From Stichopus chloronotus (Eukaryota > Echinodermata > Holothuroidea > Aspidochirotida > Stichopodidae), in the NCBI GenBank assembly GCA_021234535.1, contig CM037843.1, forward strand, positions 40,239,200 through 40,303,199: a DNA stretch of 64,000 bases. The letters run 5' to 3'. Below, in pieces: positions 25,199-38,474 of the stretch. Every line of letters begins with the position of its first letter. Position 1 is the stretch's first letter. A program made the position numbers and the translations under genes. Below the pieces are notes generated by a model. It had not been told where the DNA came from, made no database searches, and was given only the letters and a program-made list of their open reading frames with translations.

Positions 25199-28100
25199 TA
25201 TGAGGTAATGATGGGGTTAAGAGTTACAGGCAGTTTGATAAGTGAAGCTGCAGTGCACAAGTAGTAGAAACCAAACTGCTCAACTGAGTTGTTGGAGATG
25301 GTTTGAATTTGAGTAAAGTGATTATCAAAAGCAAAAGCAGTATTAGAAAATTAACTCAAGAAGAAGAGACTGGCCAATTTCATCGCCAAAGGGAATGCTC
25401 AACTTGGAAAGAATATGAGGTCAATTTAAAACAAAAGTTTATTTTCCATACAAAAAGAACGATCCTCCTTCCCGCATCATGATAATTCTCATGACACCAT
25501 CTCCCCTACCTTCATCTTCCCTTGACCAAAGAGGTTATTATCAGATTAAGAGGATATCTTTTATGCTCCTGCAGCTGTCTAAACTTTTTTTTATTGTAAC
25601 ATCAAAACCTTGGGAAAATTTTCTTTCCAGTCCTTCCTTTGACATAATTCCATCTAATTGAAGACACTTGCTTTTCTCTATTTTTGACATGGGGCAAACC
25701 CTGACGCAGGATGAATAGCTTTCTAAAACGAGGCAGCGGAGATGGGTGTTAATGAATCCCAGTTAATACCGCTTCTATAAATAAATCTTGCTCATCAGAT
25801 CCCTTCCCTGGTCATCCTTCTCTTCTATCTGAGCTGGAATTGAGATTTTTTTTTTTTTTTTTTTGTATCTTTTCTCCTCTTATCTCAGCTTTTATCATTT
25901 CACATTCAAGGCTTTTCCCTTTATTTATTTTTTTGTTGGTGTGTTTGTGTGTGTGTGCAAATTCTGTGAGATTTAATTTTTCGTTGACCTGCCGGGTAAA
26001 ATGCAATGCAGGAAACTCGGTCTGACAAGAGCAAAGGGTTGGAGTTTCCTCTCGTTAGCAGAGAGCCTTGGTGAGCTGACTCACGGCAGAGTCATATCTG
26101 TCTTCAGGAAGTTAAGGTTCGCCTCCTCGCAATGTTTGCACGCCGGATTAAAATGGACATGAGGGATGTATCATGATCAGATTTTGTTTCTTAAATGTTT
26201 TATGTTGTTTACTCCGAGCATGGTTCATTGGCCGATTGTTCAACCCCACGTAACGTGGACGAGGGGGGTGTCACTCTGTTCAGCTCTATCGATAAACGCT
26301 TTTGTTTGCTCTGTGCTTTTGTTCTTGAAACCACTGTGGTGGTCCATCTGGTCTTTTGGATGAGTCAGCGTTCATGTGATCATGGAGTGCTTTGAAGGTT
26401 TAGGTGACCTTGCAAGTCCCTATCGTGAGGCATGAGGCTGTCCATTGCATTTGTTAACTTGTTACTGCACTGTGAAATGAAATGCACTATGTGCCAAGAC
26501 TGTATAATTTTCAGCATAGAATTGATGAATTTTACAGCAGGATAGTTTGAAGATCGGGAAGGGGTTGGGTAACTACTTTGCTGAAAATGATAACTGGGTT
26601 TAATAGTGTTTGTGTTTAAAATGAGTCCCATGTGCCTCCAATGCCCTCTTTCATTATTCCTCTTCTTTGTCTGTCGATGAAGTTACTACATGTACCTTAA
26701 TGCAAAACTAGATACATGTTGCACATAATATCACATGTCCTGCCCCCCCCCCCAAGGATGGATAACTCTTTTCGTAGGTGGTGCGTCCCCCAGTGGGAAA
26801 TCATTTGAACCAGCCCTAATTACTTGCTTCAAGTTTAGTAAAGTGTAGTGTTTACTGGTATTTACAAATGTTTCTGGTTTACATGACCTGCGCCGCATGT
26901 AACTGTTGCTTTGCTGTGCCACCGGTACGAGCCATTGACCTATTTGGAACCCAAAGGGCACTGACTTTAAACTCATCAGTGTTAGATGAATTCACACTCG
27001 AAGGTGTTCCCCAACCCTCTTACCATCAGCAATCATGTCAAAGCCGTCAAGTTTTTACAAGTACCAGTCAATTAGGCATAAAGAGGACACATCTTTTCTG
27101 CTGCTTGCATTCAGCCTTATGAATATTCACAAGGTACTCAGCGCACCTTTGGAGCAAAGTATACAGATTGATCCGTGTAATTAAGGGTGCTATCGATCAC
27201 CGTTGAGTGGATCTGATCCCAACACCACAAACATTTGAGCTGGCTCATTGAATAACTTCTCGCCAGTCGTGTTTCTTCTTTTGCCTGTGCCAGGTCTAGC
27301 TCTGGCTCATATGGTCCTCACCTTCTTTAGTGCTTCCCCAAGCTCGAAATATGTATAAGCTGAACATGAAAATAGGCTGATTATGACATTGCTGAAAATG
27401 TTACGGAATCCTCTTGATGTAGAAGTAGGCAGAGAAAGGTGTGTAAATTTTTCTGTTAAAAGGTGATATTTTGTGAATGGATTTATAGGAATGTCTCAAT
27501 ATTTTTTTTTTTACTTTGTAAAGTTCTTAGGCAAAAACTAAAGCATCTGAATTTATATTCTGAATCTATGGAGACTTAAAGAGAATATTGTGCATGCCAG
27601 AATTGAATTGTCATATGTAGCACTCCTGGCACCAACTTTTTACTTCAAAGCAAAATTTTGAAGACATCAAAAGGCATTAGTTCAATCGTCACCATAATGT
27701 AAGGGATGCAATGAAGGACGAGCTTTTGTCTGTTCACTTCGATGAAGGACCATAAGTAAGATGCAGACTCAGATAACATTCTGTGCATGTCTTCCCGAGA
27801 ACAGTCATAACAGATTATAAGTAAAAACTTGTGAAAACATAAAAAAAAGTGTGAAAATGAAAACATTTGCAAAAAAGAATCTTCTTTTGTTTATCTAGAA
27901 GGAAATATTCTGTTTAGAATGTGCACAAACCTGGCATGCAGAGGAAACAGCTTTAATCATTATTAAGCCATTTAGTCTCATCATGCACATGAGCAATAGC
28001 TTCATCTCCTAAACACATTTGCATAAGATGTGTCACAGAAAACGCATCATTTGAATTTTTGAAAGTCTCAAGTAATTATTGTTCAGCAAGAAATAAACCT

Positions 28101-29259
28101 TTACTTTGAATGATGAATCTTTGTGTATGTAAATGTTGGTAATAAAAATATAATTTTTTTTTTTTCAGTTAAACAAGACACATTATTTCCCTTTGAGTGA
28201 GTTTCCCTGCTCTTGACAAGAAAATTAAATATAAAATGGTATTTTCTGTGTATTTTGTTTGTTTCTTCTCAAAACTTCATCACTTCTCTAGCAGTAATCT
28301 TTGCTAGCCAAATGCATGCCTCCGATCTTGTCGAAGAAAAGTTGAGAGAGTTATGTAATCATGTCTTCTGTACAACTTCACTCGTCCCCCTTTCATCTCT
28401 AATACTTCATTCTCGTGTCCTTAAATCATGTCTGTATTTACTTTGATACCCGATGATGGAATTTTTTGAGGATTTTGAAGGTTTACCTCTGAATGTGATC
28501 CTGGTGAGGAACAATTTGTCATACATCCAGCTCTTCCAGTTGTGGCGTGTAGTCTACAGTCGAATAAAACAACTGACGTTTGAAGTTCAGGACCAATAGT
28601 GGACTACATCATCTCAATTTCTTCATCTCTTTGTGCCAAGTTGACTCAGAAGAGATTTAAACACGCTGCTCGTGTTTATGAGATATGCGACTTAGCTGTG
28701 GTAACTCTGTAAACTCCATAACATCGCCCTTCCAATATCCTGCTTTGAGAATCTTCATTCGGTACACCTAGCCATCACCTGAACAGGTGCATAAGTGTAT
28801 GAATAAAGAAAACAACCCAAATTTGATTTTTTTTTTTCCCCCCTTCTCCTTGTTACCTTCCTCTTTCATTTTATTCTATTAGATATATTTTTTTTTTGCT
28901 ATTCATATGCTTATTTTGTTTTCCCCCCATCCCCAAGTCGTTTAGCCAAGGGCATACTTCACTTCATTTGGAATTCTGTTTGGTAAAACGAAACCCCGAA
29001 GAAGAAATGTTAGTTCTGGAGACAAATTTTGGAGAGATATGCTGCAAGGTACATTGGACCACTCTTTTTCAGGTTCTTAACTTATAATTGACAATTATTA
29101 TATTGATGAAATATCATATTATTAGACTAGTTGAAGGGGTTAATTCCCAATGAAACAAGTTCTCATCTTCTTTTGTGGTGTGTGAAGTCTGTTTGGAACA
29201 ATTTCTGTGTCTTTCTGGTGGCTTTCTGATGTCTTTCTGATTATCATATGCAAGTGCCT

Positions 29260-29330
29260 AGTTACCTCACTCCTCACTTACACATCTTAACACCACAACT
29301 GCACCATCATCTACCAGTATGCCATTTATT
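29260..29330 (+). repeat. Diverged interspersed repeat related to 58431-58490
   Basis: The segment runs ttacctcac, cctcacttac, a ctcaacac-like block, then a tctacca block. The same blocks recur in the same order and spacing near 58431-58490. The family and boundaries are unknown. Confidence 0.45.
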
Positions 29331-30780
29331 TTTTGGTTTAGGTACATTCTCGGTATGGCTGTTTTACTGGCATGACTTGAATTGCTTTTTGCACCCCTTG
29401 ACATATGGTGCTTGTATATTGAACACCCAACATAATTTTATTCACTTTCAAAAATTTGGGACATTCTTCAAGGTAAGTTGCATAAAGTTTCTGCTAGGAT
29501 CATTCCCATTGGAAGATTGTAAAAGGTAATCATCGTGTACTGAAGGCTTTTCCCAGGAATTGCTGCTCCTGCACAGCGACACTTCTCAACATGAAGTAAA
29601 TGAGAACACCAGTGGATGAATTGAACATGATTAGATCTTGCATTGGATGAAGAATGAAAATGTTTAGACTTCTTGTTTACAGTGAATGACTTTGGTTTAT
29701 TTGATGCAATTTGTAGTGTCGGGTTCAAAATTCAAACCCAGGAATTCAAAGTCTATAGTCCGTTGGGCACCTGGGTGTTGAGTGGGCTATGAGTTTGTCA
29801 CAAAGTCATAGTACAACTGTTTGCTTTGTGTTAATGTACTAGGTACCCTGTGTGCAGGGGAATGGATATGTTCTTTGGAAATAGTAGCATTTTAAGCTTT
29901 TTTTTTCATGTTGCGCATATTAATGAGACTTTGGACACTGGTAGCACTTTCAGAACCAGGCCCCTTACATTGTCGGTTGAGGGTCTAGGTAATCTGGTGC
30001 CAACACTGGTAGTGGACCATGCTAGGAACGGAGAAAACATTCTTGCTATGATTGCATTTTGCAAGATAAAGTGATATTTTTTCTGTATTAGCTTTCCTAA
30101 CTTGGACAGGATTGATATCCGGTGATTGATGGGTGTTACAAAAGATAATGTATAATATATTTATAGCATAAAGGGTGGTAGAATAGATTGTTTCATTCTC
30201 TAATCATATCTGTATGCATTTTGTCTACAACATTTAGTGATCACCGAAGGGGTTGCCGGCATCTTCAATCATATTGGAGGTAGCAAATTCCAATTTGGAA
30301 TGCAAATTCAAGTGTTTTAATGACTGTAAAATTAATCCCATTTTTCTTCTTCTTTTTTTAAAATTAATCAGCCAAAAAAGTAGGCCCATAGAACACATCA
30401 AGTGTAAAACAAAGTTTAGCTTTATTTGTTGGTCAATGAATACATTCTGTGCAGCAAATGACAAGTCATAGTTACCATACAGTAGCCTAAAAGTTGTTGC
30501 ATACGTATGTATTTTACATATCTACCTCTTAGAATCATTTGGCTTCAATATCCGTCAAATGTGATAAGGGAAACTACATCAGCCATCGTTGAATTTCATC
30601 AGGTCCCCGTGTAACTATTAATTTTTTTTTTCAGTAACTGAAGAACACGGTCAGATGAAAAGTATATTATGACCATCAAAGTTACAGACAATATGCTGCC
30701 ATGACTTTAACTGTTCAAATGGAACTGAACCAAGTAAACAGTCGTAGGAAGTGTCTGGATGAGAAACACCCTGTTGTACC

Positions 30781-31152
30781 TTGAAAAGGACTTGTTGGGT
30801 CGATAGTCTTGAAATTTATGAGAATTTAGATGGATACTGTCACATGCTGCTGCTGATCATTAGCATAGCTAGTCAAGTTTCACACCCACTGGTTTATGGA
30901 AACTGTCAAAATATTTTAATTTTTGACCCTGACTGGTACTGGCTGCATGCGTGTGAATTAGTACTAATGTGAAACATATCTGGTCACGAATTTTCAAAAA
31001 GCAACTTAAATTGTTAATCATTTGCTCACAACTTGTTTGTTGTATGAGACGTGGGGATTTTCTTAGTTTGACCATTTGCATGTGAAGGAAACTCGACAGG
31101 TTTGGACAAAGAATTAGTGACTCTCACAAAACAACTCAACGAGTCCCTTTAA
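30781..31152 (+). mobile_element. TTAA-flanked MITE, copy 1
   Basis: This 372-bp non-autonomous DNA transposon ends in imperfect terminal inverted repeats. The left end is TTGA followed by AAAGGACTTGTTGGGTC. The right end is CAACTCAACGAGTCCC followed by TTTAA. Internal blocks (caagtttcacaccca, actaatgtgaaacat, tctggtcac, atgtgaaggaaactcgac) recur in reverse complement at 36524-36890. The left TTAA is mutated to TTGA. There is no transposase frame. TTAA duplication is typical of piggyBac-, Kolobok- and similar elements; the superfamily cannot be assigned. Confidence 0.8.
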
Positions 31153-32394
31153 AGTTCCATTTTTGTTATCAAAATGAATCTCTAGTGTAAAAATCATTAG
31201 ATTTCGGTTTGATAAGTATCTGCCCTCAAGGAATCCAAACATTGAAACCTGTTTCATGTATTCATTTGATGATAACTTTCTTTGTCAAATATCTCTGTGA
31301 TTAAAAATTATAGTTTTGGAAATATTATTATAGTAGTTCTCTTTTTTTCTTGGAGTATTGATATTTATGGTGACATGTTTCACTCTAATTGATGTAACAT
31401 TTGACAACATGCCTGTGCCCAAAATATTAAGGAGTATCAATGTTCACAGTATCTTTTCAATCCCTGCAATTTGTGTGCACATCTGTGTGCATAAGGACTA
31501 TTTACCGTGTGCTCTGGTTGTTGTTACCGACACCATCTTTATTTATCTTGTATTCCTGTTTGACATTAATCCTACCTGTGTAATTTGCCAGGAGAGGTTC
31601 AGTAAAAACATCGATAAACAGTTAACATCTCTGTTGTGAATGATCTCACATAGCAGGATTCTAATCGAACCGGAGGAATCAAAAATATGACTGAAAAGAC
31701 AATTTGTTTATTTTGTTGGAAAATGTGACCATAAAACATTTTTATGTAATCACCTTAGAAAAATTGGGAGATTGAAAAGAAAAAAAACAAATCCTTATTT
31801 TGTAAAGATGTGAAGCACGAGAGTGTTAGAATCATGGAGTATATATTGCTACATATTAAATTCAGTATGTGTATTCATGAGAGGCCCACTCAGATATCAC
31901 TTACCTGCATATGCAAGCATTAAATCACATATAACAACATTTCTTGGCATATGGAAGAAGTCGTGAAGTAGGAAAAGGGCCGTGTCGTGTTCTGACGTGC
32001 GATCTGGAAGAAAGTTGAAAGCTCCCACATTTTGCTCGGCTTCTTCCATCTATGGTCATCATCCTCTATGCTATTAACACCGTCACAGCATGTTTTGTTT
32101 ATTCTTGGATGGGTGTATCATCTGTATTATAGTTCAACTCAGGAGTCCCCGGACGATGCGTCCCACGAGGATCTTGTCTTTCTGCGTTCATGATGGGTCC
32201 GGTCAGGGAGGAAAGTCCAGTTTTACATGTCAGGGAAATTGTTCAAAGGCAGTGTGTAAAAATTTGCAGCGTGGAGTCTTTGCCCATGGACCCCCCCAAA
32301 TGCAGCAGTAAATTCAAGTGACATGTTACTTTTTCATTTCTCAAAGCAAAAAATCCTTTTAAAATTCATCCTCCTTGACAATTCTCCATGAATG

Positions 32395-32650
32395 GAAATA
32401 GCACCGTATTGCTAATGGAGCACAGCGCCCGGCGTCCTTTACACCTATATACTCATGCCATGGACAGAAATTTGTCTTAAATCATTCAAAATTCGATCAA
32501 AGAGAGGCCAGGATAGATCCTTCTTCAGATGTGATGTCAAAGTACATTAAAAGACGCCTGATAGTCTTGCTGACGAGCCTGCAATCAAAGCGGGCAAATG
32601 AACTCTAGAAAATGAAATTTAGACAGTACATTTCGAGTTATAGTTTGGGA
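32395..32650. promoter_or_regulatory. Candidate conserved intronic element
   Basis: A 250-bp non-repetitive stretch (gcaccgtattgctaatgg to atttcgag) of balanced composition in otherwise AT-rich DNA. No open frame and no repeat were recognised. It is a regulatory candidate on composition alone. Confidence 0.22.
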
Positions 32651-33999
32651 CCGTCTACCCATCCGGCATAGTATTTGTGTGACTTGCAGGACTTGGATTG
32701 TTGGTCATGAAGGTATTACACTGAAAGGTCTTGGGGGTCTTTTTTACAAACTTCCAATGTAATTGGTTTTGCTTCGGGTCAATTCACGCATGCCTATTTT
32801 TTAGTTGACACTCACCTGTTTAAATTAGCATTTGTTTTGTTACTTTTAAATCACAGCTTACATTAATTAAACCAGAACAAACTTAGAAGTAGCAGTCCCT
32901 CAGCCTATGAACAAATTGATATGATGGTTTTACTGTAATTTTTATCCCAATCAGATCAAGTTAAGAAGTACTCTTTTGCATGGAGGCAGTGAGGTAGTGA
33001 GGTTACCATATCTTGCCATCCTGTAACTATCTCTGACTGACAAAAGCTGCACGTCGGGCGCAATCACTATGTGTTGCTTGTAACAAATGTAGGTTAGAGC
33101 CTTAAGTTTATCCAATCAAGGTTTGCAGGCTCTGCAAATAGGACACATCATGAAAGCAGTGACAGGGAAAGTCTTAAAATGTGTGAAAGTTTTAAAGACT
33201 TCATTTAGTCTAATCCATTTATGTCATTGATTCCATAATTTGTCAACATGAAATGCCAACAGCATTTGTAAGATACCTTAGGAAGGTTTTTTTTTTTTTT
33301 TTTTTTGAAAATTTGCAGAGTAGATTTTTTCCACAGCTGGGAGAAAAGACAAAGATAAAATGCAAAGTGATTACTTGAAACTTTTTATGTGATATTTTAT
33401 GTATACAAACAGAAATGAAACAAGGTAATAAAGAAAGAAGACATAGGCAGCTGCTACTTGCAGTTTTACGGTAGGCAGGTGTTTGTACATAGTCAATGAC
33501 TTTTCGTTCCCTCAGTGCCTCCTCCACTTTCAGTCCCCAAAATATTTACCAACTTTCGTTTGATATCGACTTATTTGAATAAAATCAAAGATTTAATCTA
33601 GGGTTCAGGGAGATGGTAGAGAAGGGTGGAATGGGAATGGGAAGAGGTGGCAGAGGGAATGATGGTAGGAGGAGAGCATGCTCTTTTCATGGAAGGAAAA
33701 GACTAATAAACATGCATGAAAATCGAAGTATCATGCATTTGATTGCAACATCAAAACTTGCTAAAACTGGTTTCAGCCAATACCTACTGTTGGCTCTGAT
33801 CCTGCTCTGATCCCAACTGAACAATCAGCGGGGATCAATCAGTTTCAAACTGTCAGCAATTAGGTTCAAAACGAAGGTGCCTATTCATGCAGTGATGAAC
33901 GTGCTGACATATCACGGACGAGATGGATACTTTTTCATCCTTAAAGTCGAACCTCAAGCAAGGGGGGGCTGATCCTCCCATTTATCATGGTCTCTCGTG

Positions 34000-34408
34000 A
34001 AGCCCGGTCTCACGTACCCCGCGCTCAGGATAACACTGTGTTACCTTGCGCTCGAGTAGCGTTAGAATGCGGCTTTACTTGGGGTCGGTGTTTAAATTTT
34101 GATCCACCTCCAAACGCAGGGTTCTGCGGTTTTAAACACCGTGTTTATGGTAATAAATCAAGATAACGTATTTTACGACACAGATGACCCATACTTCCGG
34201 TTCAGGGGGTGCACATCGCAACAAGAGGCTAGCGGTATACCCCGCTTCGCATGAAATATTTGACCTCGTTACTATGGTAGCACAACCAATTCAATTTTAC
34301 TTGGGGTATGCGAGAACACACGCTGGAAAACACGGTGTTAACCTGCGGTTTTGTCCTTTTGTAAACACGGGGTTTCAGTGCCTGTCGCGGGGTAGGTGAG
34401 ACCAAGCC
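34000..34408. mobile_element. GC-rich TIR element (MITE) with AAGCC target duplication
   Basis: The element body runs 34005-34403 (399 bp). The left end is CGGTCTCACGTACCCCGCG and the right end is CGCGGGGTAGGTGAGACC, a near-perfect inverted repeat of about 18 bp. Both ends are flanked by AAGCC (34000-34004 and 34404-34408), a plausible 5-bp target-site duplication. The inside is GC-richer than the intron and has further inverted similarity (gataacactgtgttacc, and aacacggtgttaacc near 34329). There is no transposase frame, so it is non-autonomous. Confidence 0.8.
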
Positions 34409-35461
34409 TATGGAGTCAGAAGAATGATTGGTCCAATCAGCATTAATACTCCTTAATTTGAAACATCTACGGTGAATATAGTTCAGAGTTTGGTCAAGCA
34501 ACGACATAAGTGACCAAACAAAATCTATTTGAACATGTTACTTTACTTTTCTGAAATTCAGTTGTTTCACAAAGACCTATCTGGTTAGAAGGAAGTTGAA
34601 TCAGCACTGAAAATGATTGTGTAATTTCTGTTCCTATTACTTCAAAAATGTTGCGGCGTTTGATCTATTGCCAGTTCTCCAAATCAAAAAAGTTTTTGAA
34701 AAACAAATTTGGAAAAATTCAGATGAGCAAAGTAATTAGCAGAAACAGTCAATTTGAAACCAGGAGGTCTGTTTCCCATATATATTTGTCAAAACTGATT
34801 TTAGCAAATAAGTGAAAGAAAGAAGTTAAGCAATTAGTCTTATTTACTTTATTTTCGTTGAACCAGTCCGTCCTTAAGATTTTACTTTTAATCTGAAATG
34901 AATTCTTCCCAAGTGACCAGTTCACAAATTATGCCATCTATTAAGGGCAGTAATTTAAGCCAAGACTAATAAAATGAAGACATGTAAAGATACCAGGCAG
35001 ATAAAACAGAATTCAGTCTTCTTCTTTTTTCTTTTTTTTTGGGGGGGGGTGACTTAGCTCATAGCTAGGTCAAAAGTCATTATGAATATTTGTGTTCGAT
35101 ACGGTTTTGTTCACAAAGTTGGGGAGGAAATTTTCTAACCTGTTTTTCTATGTCCCACTTTAATTTGTAGTACTTACACTGGCTTTACCAGCCAGTGTGA
35201 ACAACATGTTTATTCCTGCTTCAATCAGATGTAGGTTGCAAGCTGTTTGTATATTGTTAGTTTTATTACTTTGAATCATAGTGTGGTTGAGGGGGCAGGG
35301 GAAACAGTATGGAGGTGGAATCATAGAGCAGGTAATTGTCCCCCAACTGGTCGATTTTAGCTCCTGTAAGATATCTGTGATCCACTTTCATCGCTCAGTG
35401 GATGAGTCTCGTCATCCTCATACACTGTAATGCTATTATATGGCTATAATCTGGGGGGCAT

Positions 35462-36202
35462 CCCACGAGACCAAAGGTTCACAAGACCGTAAGTTCACGA
35501 GACCAAAAACCAAAAAGGGTTCTGGAGACCGAAGGTTCACAAGACCGAAAATCAAATAGGGTTCATGAGACCAAAGGTTCGCCAGACTGAAAATTAAAAC
35601 AGGGTTCACAATACCGAAAATTAAAAAGGGTTCTCAAGACCGGAGGTGTGAGAAGCCGAAAATCAAAAGGAGTTCACGATGATGCCGTCAAAGAAAAAAG
35701 AGAAGACACCGTTACTGACTGGCTGTACGTAAAGTAATGCTAGTGCCGTATTTTTTTATGTTCGCTTTACGCGGTCCTTTGCCTGTTTCAGGTTAACTTA
35801 ACACTGTTGAGTAATTGGTCAATATTGTGGATTACCTTTTGAAAGTGCAAACCTAGGATGTTGATTAAATATGAATTGGAATTTAGTTTTAATTTTATTG
35901 TAGTTCTTTTATTTCTAAATTTTTCAAGCTTAAATGCTCGATCTTATTCACGCTGTATTTTTCTTCAGTTTTTACGATCATCATTGATCATTTGTGCATA
36001 CAGTGTTTTCAGTAATGCTAGGTCATAAGTCATATAATGGCCTCCCCGGTATGCTCCTGGCACATTTCATCAGTGGTTCGGCATAAACAGCTCACCACGA
36101 TTCATCGTAGCTCCTGGTCCCAAGCGCGGGTGTTCCATGTCGGTCTCATGGACCATTCGGTCTCATGGACCCTTCGGTCTTGTGGACCTTCTGTCTAGTG
36201 GG
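35462..36202. mobile_element. Foldback-type element with tandem-repeat TIRs
   Basis: The left end is a run of units with the pattern gagaccaaaggttcacaaga and intervening aaaatcaaaaagggttc blocks (35462-35680). The right end (36135-36202) carries the reverse complement: tcggtctcatggac twice, cggtcttgtggacc, then tctagtggg. Aligned end to end, CCCACGAGACCAAAGGTTCA matches the reverse complement of the right end, CCCACTAGACAGAAGGTCCA, with few differences, and the match continues for about 45 bp. The middle (about 35690-36130) is AT-rich and non-coding. Total length is 741 bp. No target duplication was recognised. Confidence 0.8.
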
Positions 36203-36523
36203 CTGAAATCTATAATCCTTGATTCGTTGTAACCATCAATGCATTTCTGGTGCTTCAGAATATACAGCTGCGTTACACCACTGTTTTTATATGTCCACCT
36301 ATGACGGATGTGCTGAAAGTTTCACATGTTCATAGTGTTAGCAAGAGAAAGAAATTTCCTCATGTGGTGAACGGACTTGATTGTAGGTACATGCAGACAG
36401 AGTGACCATCCAGTGGGAGCACCCTGGACCAGCCATGGCCTAGTTAATATCTACTGCACACCCAGTAAATATCTACTGTACACCCTGTAAATCAGTGGGA
36501 TAAAGTTACACAGTGGGAGGTTC

Positions 36524-36890
36524 TTAAAGAGGCTCATTGAGTTGTTTTGTGAAATTCACTCAATTTTTCTGAACCGGTCAAGTTTCCTTCACATACTAAT
36601 GACAAACAGTCAAACTAAAAGGATCCCAAAGTTTTACATACGTTGGAACATTAATGAGTGAGTAACCAATGATTAAATTTGGTTTTTGAAACTTTGTGAC
36701 CAGACATTTTCACATTAGTACATTCACATGCACACAATCAGAGCAAGTAACAGTCAAATATTTGAAAAAATTGACAGTTTTCATGGATGTGAAACTTGAT
36801 TAATTATGCTAATTGTGAGTATTGTCGTGTGTTTGTATACTTAAAAATCACCGCAATCTTTACTGATATCAACTCAATGAGCCCCTTTAA
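36524..36890 (-). mobile_element. TTAA-flanked MITE, copy 2, inverted relative to copy 1
   Basis: This 367-bp element is flanked on both sides by intact TTAA (36524-36527 and 36887-36890). Its TIRs are AGAGGCTCATTGAGTTG and CAACTCAATGAGCCCCT, nearly perfect over 17 bp. The internal sequence is the reverse complement of 30781-31152, with moderate divergence. It has no coding frame. Confidence 0.88.
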
Positions 36891-38432
36891 TGCCTGTCAA
36901 GGAAGGAGGGGAAGTGCCAGATGGGGCTGATATGGAGCCAGTGATTGTTTTGACAAATCTTAGTCACATTGTATATGCGAATCAGGGTAGATTAGCGTGC
37001 AATTTCATGACCCTTTTTTACGAACTATAGTGGCATTTTGTAAAATCGTAAATTTTGGGAACCGATGGGGGGAAAAAAAAAAAGGGGGGGAGAAGCCAGT
37101 TAAAAGCAATTGTGGACTTGTAAAAGTAACCTGGATTTTACTTCCAGTTTAATGTGACCCATGCTAATATGACGCCCATTATTTATTACAAGAATCATAT
37201 TTTGCAATGATGCAAACCTTGTTGGGATTGACAAAGCCTGTTCCAGATATATCCTGCCCCATCCAGCTGCACAAAAAGGGAGCACAAGCTTTTTCCTGTT
37301 GCCTTTTACATAAGTAGGTTAAGAGGACTTTGTCAAACAAATTTGAGGCATAACTGTTGACAGGGCAGAAGCCTGAAGTTAGTCTCTGTGGAGATGTACT
37401 TATACCAAGATTGATGATGCTGCTTTGTAAGGGCATCAGCTTGAAGTGTAACAGTCTGTTGTCATAGTTGCTGGAAAGGTGACACGACCAAAGGAGAAAT
37501 TCCTTGTCATTGATTAAAGCTGGATATTGCAGAAAGGATCTTTCTCACACAAATGAGGTGGGGGCTGAAGGTAAAAGCTTTCAGATTTGATAATGGTAGA
37601 CAGAAAAGGATTGGATATAAACTCCATGTCATGATCAGTTAATGACATGGTGCCGTCAAACCACTATCGAGCATGCGGTTGCAACGGTACGTGTCCCCTT
37701 GGAAGTGATTTTGTGCTTACTGTAACAGTCAGTGATACCGTGTATAATATTGAAAATTATTTCCCTTTTGCTTTCAGTCTTACTTTTTTATAACCTTTTG
37801 TCATAGGAACTATTTTCACCTTGTTTGTGGCAAGTATTTTAATTCATTAGTGTTTGCCAGCTATTGCAAGATCGGCAGACTCAACACGGCAGTGAAGGAG
37901 GGTGAGTGGTAAGGGCAAATGAAAAGAAACAAATTGAAAAGAAAGGATTGAAAGAAGAAAAGGGAAACTTTTGTCTGCACTTTGTGACTGCATTTGGAAG
38001 GAGTTACTGGTTTGACATTTGATTTAGATAGCAACTGAATATGAGTGGAGATACTGTGATTGGTGGGAATAAAATAGCTAAAGAAAATTCATAAGTTGGA
38101 CTTTTGTGGTCAAAAAAAAAATTAATTGGAAGACTCGCCTTTTCTGATATGTATTTGACGTTGTATATATGTACTTCTTTCCTGGAGTTTTCACTGTTTT
38201 GCCTATGTGTGAAGAACCTTGTAAAAATCTCCAAGAATCATACCTGGTCTTTGATCGCAAGCAGTCGATCAGGCCCAGATCTGGTCCTCATCCCAAGGTG
38301 AAGAGTCATGTGCTCACCCGCACTTTCTTTCACAGCATTGAGTCGGACCCTGTGCAGAAAATCAGTAGACTGTAAGTTAACAGTTGCACAAAAATCAGTT
38401 GCAACGACCGCTCTACTTCTTACTTGCAACAC

Positions 38433-38474
<42 letters not shown>
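38433..38474. repeat. (CAGA)n tetranucleotide microsatellite
   Basis: About ten CAGA units in tandem. The TDRQ- or SVCL-repeat frames across it are artefacts. Confidence 0.97.
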
